64,000 nt of DNA from Blepharisma japonicum (GCA_949751835.1 CATKHK010000047.1:62001-126000); one strand, 5' to 3'. Numbered from the stretch's first letter, positions 22,401-32,872 are shown. Numbers and translations: made by a program. Notes: generated from the letters alone by a model not told the origin.

Positions 22401-23950
22401 TCAGAATTTCCATCAATTTGCCCATTAGAGATATTTACTGATGTGGCAACAGTTTCTGAGGTCCTTTCGGGCAGATTTATAAGATTGAAATTAACAGATC
22501 CTTGGCTTTTGTTTTTTAGCTTTATTTCTGCTTTATAAGGTTGTCCAAGTAATAGATCATGGGGAAATACATAAAAGACTGGATCAAACTCCAGCTCACA
22601 AAGGCTCCCTTTTCCATGAAGCTCGAATTGTAGATATGGGATTGATGGAAATTTAGCATTGCTTCCTAAAAACTGCCCAGCAATTTCACTTAATAAAGGG
22701 CTTTCTTTTAAGCTTGGGGATATATATTTTAAAGCTGGAAGTGGGATATTATCAACAAATAAATCAGTATATTCATTAAAAGGCTGAAATGATGTAGGCC
22801 TAAATGTAATTTTAAATTGATTTGTGGAGCCAGGGTCTAAAATTCCTTGTATTGGGGCGATTGAGTAATGATTATTGTGAGCTTCTAGTGTAATATTTGT
22901 ATCATTAAATACATAGGTTGACCAATGGAATGGTACAGGAAGCGCACTTAAATTGGAAACATAAATATCTCGAGAAGCGTCAGAATTAGGATGTGTTTCG
23001 TTAAACCAGATTGAATTTAAAGGGTTTTCTTTAAAATTCAAAGGCTTGTCATCTATTTTTGAGACTGAGATATCTAAAGCAGCTCCATAGCCTTTTAGAG
23101 TATAAAACTGTGAGGTCTGGTTATCACATGCTAAAATTATTTTATTTTCAAGAACTCCTTCATCTTTAGGCTGAAAGCTGACTAATACATCAATAAACTG
23201 ACCAGTTGCCAAATAAAACTGCAGCGGAAAAATCGTAAATGGTCCACTTATTAGAATCTCTTCTCCAGGAGCCGCATCTAATTCTTCATTTTCGTGAAAA
23301 AATTTAAAACCAGCACTTCCCCCTATATTTTGGCATCTGAAACTTATGTCAACTCTATCTCCTATCCAAATAGTTCCACAGTCCATTACTTCTACAAGGG
23401 TCAAATTAGGAGGCTCTCTTCTAGCTCTTAACGGCACAACAATAGGATCTTGCTCAGTTTTTATTAAAAATTCATCATCATACTCTGCTAATGAAACTGC
23501 ATGAAAATGGACCAGAATGGTCGCACTCATCCCAGGCGCGATTTCGCCTTTTTCGTTATCTGGATAATTTATTTGCCCAATACTAAACAGCTCAGTTGCA
23601 GGCGGTATAACCTGAATTCTTCTTAAAATCCCTGCAACGTTCGTGATGGTGATTGGGATCTCATACACTCCTCCTTCTTCATAATCTGTAAAAGTAACTG
23701 TTTCTGGAACTAGCCTAAATGGGCTTTTTTCTGCCAATTTCCCAGTCTTAGTCGTCAAATGGGCAGGTAAAGTTCTGGGATTTTTGAGAAAAGTTATTTT
23801 TTTGTTCATGCTTTCAATAAATTTCAGGTTAATTTCTTTGTCCACCTCATTCATTGATTGGAGATACGGGGGCAAGTTTTTAGAGAGCTGCCTTACAGGG
23901 TTAAATTTGTCTAGTGTGGTATCAGCTTTTAGAGTTTTGATCCCTTCCAT
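19460..23950 (-). CDS. ASH/Hydin-like ciliary protein (DLEC1/CFAP class)
   Basis: A 1,496-residue uninterrupted protein of repeated Ig-like beta domains of the ASPM-SPD2-Hydin/MSP type. The recurring signature is a [DE]CG or DFG strand followed by a loop, as in VMDCGTIWIGD, NCDFGIIKCKE, VIDFGYSNIGD and ILSLGTLLSSG. It has PG-based loops (IAPGMSATILVHF, LDPGSTNQFKITF). The N-terminal block with APGM, VPLRARREPP and LDCG-like motif resembles DLEC1/FAP81 and related central-apparatus proteins. These bind axonemal microtubules in motile cilia. Which CFAP it is cannot be settled by eye. It uses about 13 TGG and no TGA for Trp. Confidence 0.85.
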   Translation of the reverse strand: MEGIKTLKADTTLDKFNPVRQLSKNLPPYLQSMNEVDKEINLKFIESMNKKITFLKNPRTLPAHLTTKTGKLAEKSPFRLVPETVTFTDYEEGGVYEIPITITNVAGILRRIQVIPPATELFSIGQINYPDNEKGEIAPGMSATILVHFHAVSLAEYDDEFLIKTEQDPIVVPLRARREPPNLTLVEVMDCGTIWIGDRVDISFRCQNIGGSAGFKFFHENEELDAAPGEEILISGPFTIFPLQFYLATGQFIDVLVSFQPKDEGVLENKIILACDNQTSQFYTLKGYGAALDISVSKIDDKPLNFKENPLNSIWFNETHPNSDASRDIYVSNLSALPVPFHWSTYVFNDTNITLEAHNNHYSIAPIQGILDPGSTNQFKITFRPTSFQPFNEYTDLFVDNIPLPALKYISPSLKESPLLSEIAGQFLGSNAKFPSIPYLQFELHGKGSLCELEFDPVFYVFPHDLLLGQPYKAEIKLKNKSQGSVNFNLINLPERTSETVATSVNISNGQIDGNSEISLDFAWITSSLGSQVGVYQCSVSNGFPIYFQIQSHTIGPEISLESTNCDFGIIKCKEKSISYFMIKNESGIPAYVTIGHENYHKYNNSSEQSIIISPNYKEIAPYDTLKVSIEIQSDKVETIEEIVKISVKNGEARYINIFAEVQKPVVCLDCYEFKLGQLAAGIESKPKIVTLINYGNLDTTFKWVIPLTEDHDFKISPSSGEIKALSKVTCEFTMIPFNGGNLDEIWVCEVEGLDSPLGILTTGDVKGLEISYIPAEDNNMNTLTSLTSSRQKSKLPPSLYNASDRQSYLSSMTLSAQPDQHLKVIDFGYSNIGDSKAIKFIIKNSSGLKTTFDLKLDNYEPGLSQEEVLAQIKAKEAKALQFESPKDVSPRKIKFTSSTKFQTKNTTKRPDSREKLPPLLSDAHEQLNKFSTKEGETFTATKQLEKSKKFYLSNNKGLAFVCEPKSGVIDAHSEVIVTVTMYNDICGRFEDILVSSVKGLKPHRIPIRSRIKGSPLVLAPNQLGVNYKVDPPILSLGTLLSSGQPLSKKVKLYNSGPKDIWLDWKIFNYKDLAAREDGIFKVSLVPTTIQFSADDEKIDLFDVKFQVTEPVEKPSPFSISPKEAIISGRKETIFTISFTSETEEMHEAVILAHPQIVEEEDTVLGELGINLQAKTILPWLHVDKVQRSDGMYYLAFDGYSAGGPNGIKDIGLTNITSAVLTFTILIENGPFMIVQAKSSASIYLQDYEGGTVADKVEQLKLKRTSSNLPIAEQKHTLAPEDNLQVFVKFLKPNPNDIDAWPIAPRSSIGGSFLIRFSNGHEQRLKLDARLYRPKLIINSEQSDEFKKLSEQDFGMVNIQFSKKLSIFLSNVSPVDAKWRLTYVQYPKKKNSGWKTMTKQEKEDATILDDPDVFQFSISEGALKGPSVPLKYTPTGPALPQALNQDAEKLPLQIQILFKPKLDKLYKSMFKIITEGGPDLDFVLKGRGSYLEEHDR

Positions 23951-24201
23951 ATTAAAATAGCATTCAAAAGAAAATTTAGATATAAAGATATAAAGAATTA
24001 GGGATATGAGTGATTTTTTTAATAAGAAAAAAGGATCGATGCTTTGATTTGTATTAAAATAAATAAGTTTAACGATAAAAATGCTTATTATTTAAAAATA
24101 TATTAAGATAAATTTGAAAAATCATCATGGTTTCTATTGAAGAGATCTGCAAAACAACAAGATAATATTTATAAATTATTTTCATTAAAATTTTATAGTA
24201 A

Positions 24202-27200
24202 ATGTCAAAAAGTGAAGTAGAAGAAGAAAGGAAACGTATCCTTTATATCAACGGAGCTGAGATAAATGACACTTATAAATACCCAACAAATTACGTGAGC
24301 ACTACAAAATACAACGTTTTAACCTTCCTGCCAATAAGTTTATTTGACCAATTCAAGCGTATTGCGAACATTTACTTTCTAGTTACAGCAATTCTTCAGT
24401 CAATTCCCCAGATTTCTCCTTTAAATGCTTTTAGTGCTATAGCTCCGTTAGTGTTCGTATTAGCTGTTAGTATGATCAGAGAAGGTGTAGAAGATTATTT
24501 ACGATATAAATCAGACCAAGAAACAAATTCTACTAACACCCTCATCTATAATAAAGGTTCATTTGAAAATGCTACTTTTAAAGATGTGAAGGTTGGAGAT
24601 CTAGTCAAGGTGTTAAAAGATGAGTCTTTTCCTTGCGATTTAGTCATGCTTTCAAATTCAAGCGAAAATGGTATCGCTTATATTGAAACGTCTACTTTAG
24701 ATGGCGAAAAAGCTCTTAAACAGCGACAAGCTTTTGGCCCTACCTCAACATTAGTAAAAGATGAGGGGATTATAAGGATTTTTAATATGATTGAATGCGA
24801 CACTCCAAATCCTAGGATTTATCAGTTCAGCGGAGCTATTGAGTATGAAAATAAAAGGTATCCATTGGATAAAAGCCAAGTTTTACTTGGAGGAGCTTTT
24901 TTGAGGAACACCAGTTGAACGATAGGGGTGGCTGTTTATACAGGAAATGATACAAAATTGAGGCAAAATCTGATGGGGAGGAGGTTTAAGCAGAGCCAAG
25001 TGGAAAGAAAAGTAAATAGATATATTATTTATATCATTGGGATTCAGTCACTTATGTGCCTCGCTACTGCAATTTTAGAAGGACTATGAACCAGCAAACA
25101 CTGGAAAAAGCATGAATATCTCCACGGTTTAGATTATTCTGCAAACATGCAAGGGTTTCTAGGGTATTTTACTTATTTTCTCTTATTAAACACAATGCTT
25201 CCGATTTCCCTTATAGTTTCGCTAGAAATTCTTAAGGTTATCCAAGGATATTTTATGAGCAAAGACAGTGAAATGCATAGCAAGCTCAGAGATAGACCCT
25301 GCAAGGTCTCTTCATTTAGCTTAAATGAAGAGCTTGGAATGGTCCAGCATATTTTTTCTGATAAAACTGGGACTTTGACCTGCAACAGGATGGAATTCAA
25401 ATTCTGCACAATTGGAACCAAAATGTACGGGGATAATAGAAGCCTTATGAATTTAGAATATGTTCAAAAACCTAGTTTCTCTAATAAAGAAATTGCATTT
25501 TCCTTTGATACCAAAGTGATTGAGCACGACACTTTTTTTTCCAAAACCCCAATTTCTATAAAACCTATAAAAATTACCCGAAATTTTGAGCTGCAAAACC
25601 AGCAGCAAATCAATGAATTTTTTTTAAGGTGTCTTTCCCTCTGCCACGAATGTCTTATAGAAAATAATGACTCTGGAGTGATTTCATATGTAGGACAAAG
25701 CCCTGATGAAATTGCATTAGTAGACAGTGCTAGCCGAATTGGGTTTAAATACACAAAAATAAAGGACGGAATCGTAGATTTACAAATTGGGACTAGTCTT
25801 GATTTTTCTATAGAAAAATACGAAAAAATCTGCACCCTCGAATTTGACTCTGACAGAAAAAGAAATTCAGTTATTGTAAGAGATTTATCTACAAATGCAA
25901 TATTTTTATTTATTAAAGGTGCAGATGATATGATTAAAACAAAGCTTGCAGAAGACAGTAGTAAAGAAGTTTTTGAAGTTGTTTCTGCTAATCTGCAGAC
26001 TTTTGCAGAAAGAGGGTTAAGGACTCTTATGGTAGGTTTTCGGATTATTGAGGAAAATGAGTTCAGCTCTTGGAAATCAAAATATGATGTAGCCAGCACT
26101 TCAATTGAGGGTAGAAACCAAAAAATCAGCCAAGTCGCTGATGAAATTGAAAAAAATATTTTTTTGTTAGGATGCACAGCTGTTGAGGATTCTTTACAAG
26201 AAGATGTGCCTAAAACTATTAATGATTTGCTTAGTGCTGGGATTAGTGTATGAATGCTGACTGGAGATAAGCTGGAAACTGCAGAAAATATTGGAAAAAC
26301 CTGCTCTTTAATTGATTCTAATACCACAATTGAAAGATGCTCGTCCGGGATTTTAGAAAATTGCTATGAAAAAATGGTAGAAATTAAAAAAAGTTTTAAA
26401 GAGTCAATAAAATCAGGAAAACCTGTAGCGTTAATAATCCAAGGAGATTCCCTTGAAATTATTCTATTTGACCGCAAAAACCCTGAAAAAGTCTTAAAAT
26501 ATCCTGAATTATCAGGTACAACCAACTCTATACAAAAAGCGACAAAAACCCAAAAAATATTTTTAAAGATTTCCTCTATGTGCAAAACTGTTATTTGTTG
26601 TAGGGTAACTCCTGGGCAGAAACAAGAGGTTGTTAAATTAATGAAAGACAATTGTGGGTATATTACTTTAGCTATTGGAGATGGAGCCAATGACGTAGCT
26701 ATGATTTTAGAAGCACATGTAGGGGTTGGCTTATATGGAGAAGAAGGCATGCAATCTGTTCAAGCTAGTGACTACGCTATAGGGGAATTTAAATTTTTAT
26801 GAGAATTGCTGCTTGTTCATGGTAGGTTTAATTATCTCCGACAAAGCGAAATGATTATGTATTTTTTTTATAAAAATTTAGTCTTCACAATCCCTCAGTT
26901 TTTTTTTGCATTTTATTGTGCTTATAGTGGCCAAACAGTTTATGATGACTGATATATTACATTTTATAATATGGTTTTTACAGCTTTACCTTTAATTGTA
27001 AAAGCTTTATTAGAAATTGATATTATTGTCCCTAGGCGGCATGAAGTGCAGTCCATCGCTAGTATGAATAGCACTGAAGAAAACCAATTAAGGTCAACTC
27101 ACCATCATAAAATTAGGGATTTAGTACCAAAATGTTACAATACAGGGCGATGCAATGAGATTTTTACACCTTATAATTTTTCTATATGAATTGGCAACGG

Positions 27201-27684
27201 ACTTTTCCATTCATTTATTGTTTATTTTATTCCCTTTTATGCGGCTGAGTATGGAATGTTAACTGAAGATGGCTTAAATCATGATTTGTGATCTTTTTCT
27301 ATTACTTCTTTTACCTGTGTGATTTTAATTGTAAATTTGAAGCTGTCGTTACATACTAGACATTGGACTGTTTATAGCGTTTTTTCCATATGTATTCTAA
27401 GCTTGCTGCTGTATTTTGGGTTTATTCTTGTATATGACATCTTCACGGAGCTGCCAGACTATTTATCGATTTATCAGATTATTGCGTCGCCTTATTTTTA
27501 TTTAAGTATACTTACAACGCTTAGCCTGGTCGCCAGCATTGATGGTGGGATTCATTTTTTCAGAAGAATTTTCCATCCATCAAAGCCTGAAATCCTAATG
27601 AATTATGCGTTAAAAGCGAAAAATGTATCGTCAGTTCACCCTGCAGAAAATTTATCCTCTTATAGGCAGGTTTCTCAGAGTTAG
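24202..27684 (+). CDS. P4-ATPase, phospholipid flippase
   Basis: A 1,160-residue P-type ATPase of the lipid-flipping P4 class, read through seven TGAs as Trp (24916, 25087, 26251, 26800 and three in the last third). N-terminal [18 protein letters not shown] and [11 protein letters not shown] are P4 hallmarks. The phosphorylated Asp is D387 in DKTGTLTCN. The nucleotide domain has QSPDEIALV and LFIKGADD. The hinge is [17 protein letters not shown] directly after a TGA-coded Trp684, and [11 protein letters not shown] completes the P domain. The A-domain loop is LDGEKALK (residues 166-173), DGEK where most P4 pumps have DGET. It moves phospholipids to the cytosolic leaflet, normally with a CDC50 partner that is not in this window. 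Confidence 0.95.
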
Positions 27685-27999
27685 ATGTAGCCACGACTAT
27701 ATTAATATAATTTTTATTTTAAATTATATAATTTCTATATAAAAAAGTTATGTAAAAATAAACAGTTTATATATGAAATTTAATGTAAAACTAGTGAATA
27801 AGTTTAAATAAATATTGCGCTATATTCTTTCAATAGAACAATAGCCATTTATACAAATTAAACTTGATGAAATTATAAATGCTTGGAAAATATCAGAAAT
27901 AAACCAAGGAGAGTTATCTAATTCTGATAGCGGATAATTATATAATCAAGTAAAAATCAAGTACTTATATTATTTCTGATTATTAAAATAAAATTTATA
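27685..27999. other. intergenic, no feature seen
   Basis: 315 bp, A+T-rich, between two plus-strand genes, with no frame or RNA recognised. Confidence 0.55.
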
Positions 28000-29010
28000 A
28001 TGGACTCACAGGAAAAGAAACGACCCGAGCCAATACAAAGGAAGCGTATTAATTCAAATTCCCCTTATGCCTCACAAATAAAAATCCAGACAAAGTTAGT
28101 CACTGTTAAGGAACATATAATTAAGTCAAATAAGCACAAGCTACATAATGTATCAAGTCTGAACCATAGGGGATCAAAAATACTTGACAGCAGCTTGTAT
28201 AATTCTTCAAGCGACACTATTTCTTTATCGTTTGCAAGCTCAAATCCATTGTTTTCGACAAGCCTAACACCTACAAAACCTTGTTTTGAGTATTTTGATG
28301 TCAAACAATTTTCTGTCATAGAGGCAAAATTGAAAAATCAAATAGTTTTAATTGGCTGCAATCTAAGTAAAGAATCACGTGCACTTATAAGGAAGATGTG
28401 TTTTGAAGCAATTGATGAAATAATTCTTTTATTTCAACCTTTGTCTTCTTTACTAAGACAAATCAAAGATGGACTATCGAACAGCTATCTAAATGATGAT
28501 CTAGATAAAGACACTCTCAAGCACCAAAATCAGCAAGATTTAAAAGGCGATGAAACAGTAGAGCAGCTAAAAAAAGATAAAAACAAATTGATAAAAAAAC
28601 TAAACACTTTATCCACTGACAATATCAATTTAAATAAAGAAATTGAAACTCTAAAAGAACAAATCAAAACTCTAAATAAAGAGCTTGACGACTATAAGCA
28701 GCAGGAAGCCAATAATCTAGCGTTTGCGTCTTTATTAGAAGAAGCAAAGAAAAAAAGCGAAATTATTAAAGAATTAAGGCTACAAAATTGCGAGTATGAA
28801 GAAAGAGAGATTAGGACTTTAAAACTACTGGAAGTGTTAAAAGAAGAAGGAATTCCTGTTGAAGAAATGCTTCAGCAGTGGGATAAGCTGAAATCAAAAA
28901 CTCAGCCAACCCCGAAAAGAAATAGCAATAAAGTGCCTTTATTAAGAGTTCACACTTGTTTAGAAATACCTGCTCCAGATGCAAAAGAAATTAATTCGCA
29001 TACAGAATAA
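28000..29010 (+). CDS. coiled-coil protein with NSPYA start
   Basis: A 336-residue protein. A basic N-terminus with NSPYASQIK is followed by a Ser-rich stretch, a short helical segment around residues 105-155, then a continuous coiled coil at about 185-290. It ends with a conserved-looking element LKLLEVLKEEGIPVEEML. The same layout (N-S-P-Y-A near the start, coiled coil, then GxPVEE) is seen in the gene at 62334-63611, so these are probably members of one ciliate family. Function is unknown. Confidence 0.68.
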   Translation: MDSQEKKRPEPIQRKRINSNSPYASQIKIQTKLVTVKEHIIKSNKHKLHNVSSLNHRGSKILDSSLYNSSSDTISLSFASSNPLFSTSLTPTKPCFEYFDVKQFSVIEAKLKNQIVLIGCNLSKESRALIRKMCFEAIDEIILLFQPLSSLLRQIKDGLSNSYLNDDLDKDTLKHQNQQDLKGDETVEQLKKDKNKLIKKLNTLSTDNINLNKEIETLKEQIKTLNKELDDYKQQEANNLAFASLLEEAKKKSEIIKELRLQNCEYEEREIRTLKLLEVLKEEGIPVEEMLQQWDKLKSKTQPTPKRNSNKVPLLRVHTCLEIPAPDAKEINSHTE

Positions 29011-29307
29011 TGATCCAAGTTGCTTTATGGTAGATTTTTTATTATTCACACAAGTAGCACTGTTTTAATTTTTTAAATAAATTTAATATTAAATCTTTGA
29101 AAACTCATTAAAATTAGCATTAAAATTAGATTTTGCTTTTAATTTAGTGCATGATTGAGAGTTCTTTACTAGATGATCTATTATATGCTAGTTAATGGAC
29201 TGCATTATATGATTTTTATTTTAAAATAACTAATAAGCAAAAATTTTTGTGAATTTCAAACAAAAATCATTACTCTATCAAAAAATTTTTTAACTGAATT
29301 TAGCTAC

Positions 29308-30696
29308 TTAGTTTGCTGGCTTTTCTTTAGTAGGTGACCAGACCTTTCTTGGTGAATTTATAATTTCCGGGGAAATGCTTTCTCTCCCTTCCCTCGTTTC
29401 TCTAGGCTGCACAACTCTCTTTTGTGCCCCAACATACAGCTGTCTAGGCCTTCCTATCTTCTTGACTGATTCTGACATCATTTCATGCCACTGTGACATC
29501 CATCCAATAACCCTTGCCAGTGCAAAAATCACAGTAAACATATCCCTTGGGATCCCAATAGCCTCCAGAACAATTCCTGAATAAAAATCGACATTTGGGT
29601 ATAATTTTCGCTTAATAAAATAATCATCATTTAGTGCTTTATTTTCCAGTTCCTGAGCTAATTCTAATACATTTTTTTGATTGCATTGCAGATGGGTCAA
29701 AATTTCATGAGCAATATCCTGCATTATTTGGTTTCTTGGGTCAAAATTCTTATAAACTCTATGTCCAAAGCCCATAAGCCTAAAAGAATCATTAGGATTT
29801 TTAGCTCTTGCTATAAAAGTGTCAACGTTTTCCCTCGTTTTTATTTCGTCAAGCATAGCAAGGACAGCCTCATTTGCACCGCCATGCATAGGACCCCATA
29901 GACTAGCAATACCAGCTGCCACACACGCATAAGGATTAGCAAGAGAGCTTCCTGCAATTCTGACTGTAGAAGTAGATGCATTTTGTTCATGATCTGCATG
30001 AAGGATAAAGATTTTTTCTAAAGCGTTTACTACGACTGGGTCCACTGTAAAATCGTCAGTCATAGGGTCGGAAAACATCATGTATAAGAAATTTTCGGTG
30101 TACCCAAACTTTTTCTTTGGAAAAACAATTGGCAAACCATATGCAGTTCTGTAGGCGACTGCAGCCATCATAGGGAATTTCGCTAAAATTCGGATAGCAG
30201 CGGCTTCGCGCTGCTCAGCAACCATTACATCAATGTCTTCGTGCATAAATGCGGATAAAGCGCCTACAACGCCTACCATAATTGCCATAGGATGGGCTCC
30301 TTGTTGGAAACTGCTATAAAAATCAATAAGTTTCATATGGATCAGCATCTCATTTTTGACTGCATTTTCAAACCTTTCTAGTTCTACTGTGCTAGGCAAT
30401 TCTCCATATAATAGGAGATAGCAGACTTCAAGAAACGTGCAATTATTTGCCAGGTCTTGAATTGTATATCCTCTATACCAGAGCTCTCCTTTTTCGCCAT
30501 CAATATAAGTAATTGCGGAAAAGCAGCTTGATGTGGATGTGAACCCAGGGTCAAGAGAAAGGCAGCCTAACTGGCTAAATAATGTGCGGATATCAATAAC
30601 TGGTGGGCCATGAGTGCCTCGTAGGAATGGAAGCTTAGCGGTAGTGCCGTCTGGAAGAGTTATGGTTACGTCACCTTCTCTGTGGACTTCTTCCAT
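29308..30696 (-). CDS. citrate synthase
   Basis: A 462-residue citrate synthase that condenses acetyl-CoA and oxaloacetate. Catalytic His residues are in MHGGANEAV and GFGHRVYKNFDPR, and the catalytic Asp is in PNVDFYSGIVLEAIG. The N-terminal beta strand region with GELWYRGYTIQDLA is of the bacterial/peroxisomal type rather than the animal mitochondrial type. No basic amphipathic mitochondrial presequence is visible (the start is MEEVHREGDVTI). After the usual end (GRPRQLYVG) there is a basic Ser/Pro tail of about 45 residues with no C-terminal SKL. Location is therefore open, cytosolic or peroxisomal being possible. All Trp are TGG. Confidence 0.93.
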   Translation of the reverse strand: MEEVHREGDVTITLPDGTTAKLPFLRGTHGPPVIDIRTLFSQLGCLSLDPGFTSTSSCFSAITYIDGEKGELWYRGYTIQDLANNCTFLEVCYLLLYGELPSTVELERFENAVKNEMLIHMKLIDFYSSFQQGAHPMAIMVGVVGALSAFMHEDIDVMVAEQREAAAIRILAKFPMMAAVAYRTAYGLPIVFPKKKFGYTENFLYMMFSDPMTDDFTVDPVVVNALEKIFILHADHEQNASTSTVRIAGSSLANPYACVAAGIASLWGPMHGGANEAVLAMLDEIKTRENVDTFIARAKNPNDSFRLMGFGHRVYKNFDPRNQIMQDIAHEILTHLQCNQKNVLELAQELENKALNDDYFIKRKLYPNVDFYSGIVLEAIGIPRDMFTVIFALARVIGWMSQWHEMMSESVKKIGRPRQLYVGAQKRVVQPRETREGRESISPEIINSPRKVWSPTKEKPAN

Positions 30697-30910
30697 TTTT
30701 TTATAACGTCACAAGTTATTGAGAAAGATATTTTCTTATAATAATATTGGGTTTTAAGAATTTTAAGATTTTGCATAAACTTTTATTAAATTTAAAAATA
30801 TTTGAATAAAAATAAGATTTATTAAAGCAAGTTTACCATAAAATTGGTTGTAGATTTGAATTTTATGCTGTAAATATTGAAAAATATATATTTATATGAA
30901 ATTTATTTAC

Positions 30911-31411
30911 TTATAACTCCTGCACTAATAAAATCACAAAGGTTTTATAATCTACCAATCCTTCTGAATTTCTGTCAGACCTATCTACAAGCCTATTCAC
31001 AAGATCACTATTTAAGCCTAAATCTGAAAGCAACTTCAAAGCAAGAAACTGTATTTCTTCCCTGCTTAAAAATCCTTTTCTATCTAGATCATAGAGATGG
31101 AAAAGCGCCATAAGATCATCTTGCATGTTCATTTGATGGATTTTTTGTAAAGTAATATTTAAATACTCAGGCAACGATAAGTCAGGCCTTGCTTCCTCTC
31201 CTTCTCCTGGTTTTTTAATTTTTTCAATCATTGCATTAATTTCTTGCTGAGAAAGTTTAAGACCTAAGCTGTCATATGCTTTAGGGACATCTTCTCTTTT
31301 TAAAAGTCCTGTTCTTCTACTATGAAACCACCTGAATGACTTCATAGCTTCTTGAACATCATTAGGATTTATATGGAAATGTGAAAAATCCAGAACCGGT
31401 TCTTCGCCCAT
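30911..31411 (-). CDS. EF-hand protein, calmodulin-like, 166 aa
   Basis: Four helix-loop-helix units in a small protein. The first (FHSRRTGLLKREDV) and second are degenerate. The third, HLYDLDRKGFLSREEI, is close to canonical, and the fourth, RSDRNSEGLVDYKTF, is a plausible loop. It is probably a Ca2+ sensor with one or two working sites. It is not calmodulin itself because the sites are poorly conserved. It is divergently placed from the secreted-protein gene. Confidence 0.78.
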   Translation of the reverse strand: MGEEPVLDFSHFHINPNDVQEAMKSFRWFHSRRTGLLKREDVPKAYDSLGLKLSQQEINAMIEKIKKPGEGEEARPDLSLPEYLNITLQKIHQMNMQDDLMALFHLYDLDRKGFLSREEIQFLALKLLSDLGLNSDLVNRLVDRSDRNSEGLVDYKTFVILLVQEL

Positions 31412-31672
31412 CTTATTTAATTTTCTTTATAAATCAGCGGTTTCAGATGACCAAAATTTGGTTATTGCAATTAGAATACGAAAAACAGTAATTTTTTGCC
31501 ATTTGAAAAATTCCAGTATAATAAAGGCAAAGAAATATTTAATAAATTGACGTAACTTAAATAGTGAAAAGTCATAAATTCAATGATTAAATGCTATGGG
31601 ATTAATGGAGATAGGAAATTTATTATAAAAGGTTGAGGATTAAATATATTCAACAAATTATTATCTAATAAA

Positions 31673-32320
31673 ATGTGGATTCTATTCATTACTTTGGGCC
31701 TCGCAAATGCTTCTTTAGATGCCACTCCTCAGTATCCTCTATGGCCAAATGTTTTTACACAAACCTTCAATGAAACTCTCTATTACCCAGAATTTGGCAA
31801 TCAAACTACCACTGGTACTTATTACTACGATTGGACCAACCAAATGTACCGTATTGACAGAGCAAATGGTAGATTTGACAGATATTGCGGCCTTGTTGGG
31901 TTTAGAGTCTTAACTAATGCTCCATGCAGCCACATCGTTGTTGGAGGAAACAGATTCTTGTATTACCCTAATGATGGTACTTGCTGCTTCTGCTGTAATG
32001 CTGCTCAAGGCTGTGGAGTCCTAAAGCCTACATGGCTTGATAATGCCACTTTTATTGACACTGAGACCCATATGGGAGTTCAAGCTTATAAGTGGAATAA
32101 ACAAGGGCTTCAAAATAATTTCTATTTCGAGACTGTAGCAGCAAATCCTTCAAGCAGGGTTATGCTAAGCATTTATCAAGAGCCAAATGACTTAATGGAC
32201 TTCCATCAAATCACTTATAGTGTTCCTAGTGGAATTTTTGATCTTCCAAAGACTTGCAGCCTGAAAACCGTGTGTCCTGAAATTTCTACATGCACAGCTG
32301 TCAGAAACGCTAGTAACTAA
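31673..32320 (+). CDS. secreted Cys-rich protein, paralogue A1
   Basis: A 215-residue protein with a signal peptide (MWILFITLGLANA). The mature part carries the blocks TGTYYYDWTNQMYRID, then RANGRFDRYCG, then APCSHIVVGG, then CCFCC, with about nine Cys, so it is probably disulfide-rich and exported. The overall pattern (YDY-like strand, R-x-D, spaced Cys) is loosely like ependymin-related secreted lipid-binding proteins; that is a guess. It is about two-thirds identical to the gene at 34547, and each is followed by a tRNA-Trp gene about 100 bp downstream. Confidence 0.82.
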   Translation: MWILFITLGLANASLDATPQYPLWPNVFTQTFNETLYYPEFGNQTTTGTYYYDWTNQMYRIDRANGRFDRYCGLVGFRVLTNAPCSHIVVGGNRFLYYPNDGTCCFCCNAAQGCGVLKPTWLDNATFIDTETHMGVQAYKWNKQGLQNNFYFETVAANPSSRVMLSIYQEPNDLMDFHQITYSVPSGIFDLPKTCSLKTVCPEISTCTAVRNASN

Positions 32321-32421
32321 TAGTTTCTAATAAAAATTAATTTTCTTATTATCCCATACTGTTTATTATCCCATACTGTAAAAAGTATATTTAAGAGGGA
32401 TGTGAACATATAAACTAAGCA

Positions 32422-32494
32422 GGACCCATAGCACAACTGGTAGTGCAACGGACTCCAAATCCGCAGGTTGGGCGTTCAAGTCGCTCTGGGTTCA
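32422..32494 (+). tRNA. tRNA-Trp(CCA), copy 1, 4-bp anticodon stem
   Basis: A 73-nt cloverleaf. The acceptor GGACCCA pairs with TGGGTTC, the discriminator is A, the D stem is GCAC/GTGC, the anticodon loop is CTCCAAA (anticodon CCA), and the T arm is GGGCG-TTCAAGT-CGCTC. The A box (TAGCACAACTGG) and B box (GTTCAAGTC) are present, and a T run (CTTTTT) follows for Pol III termination. The CCA end is not encoded. Position 27 is A and 43 is C, so the anticodon stem has only 4 pairs (28-31 with 39-42). The sequence is identical in all three copies. No intron. Confidence 0.96.
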
Positions 32495-32872
32495 CTTTTT
32501 ATGAATTTGTAAAAGAATACGGAATTCTTTTTCGAAGAAAAATTATCTGTTCTTGGAAAATATAGGCATCTTTTAATAAGCATTAAAATATATACAATCA
32601 GTAAAATCGTATCGCTAAAGAGGGGATTATTTTAGTTTTTTAAGGCTTTTTGTGGATTTCTGTTTAATAAACAGAGGAATGGCTGATTTATGGAAAGCAG
32701 TGATAAAAGTTGACATATGATATAAATCTTAAAGAATAAATTTTAAATAACTTGCAGATGTCGTTCTTTTTCTAAAATTAATAACGAAATCATTTTCGTT
32801 AAGTGCAATTTCTCATAGTTTTCATATCTTTCTATGCCAACTGGTGCGTTATATTTCCTCTATAAAATACTT

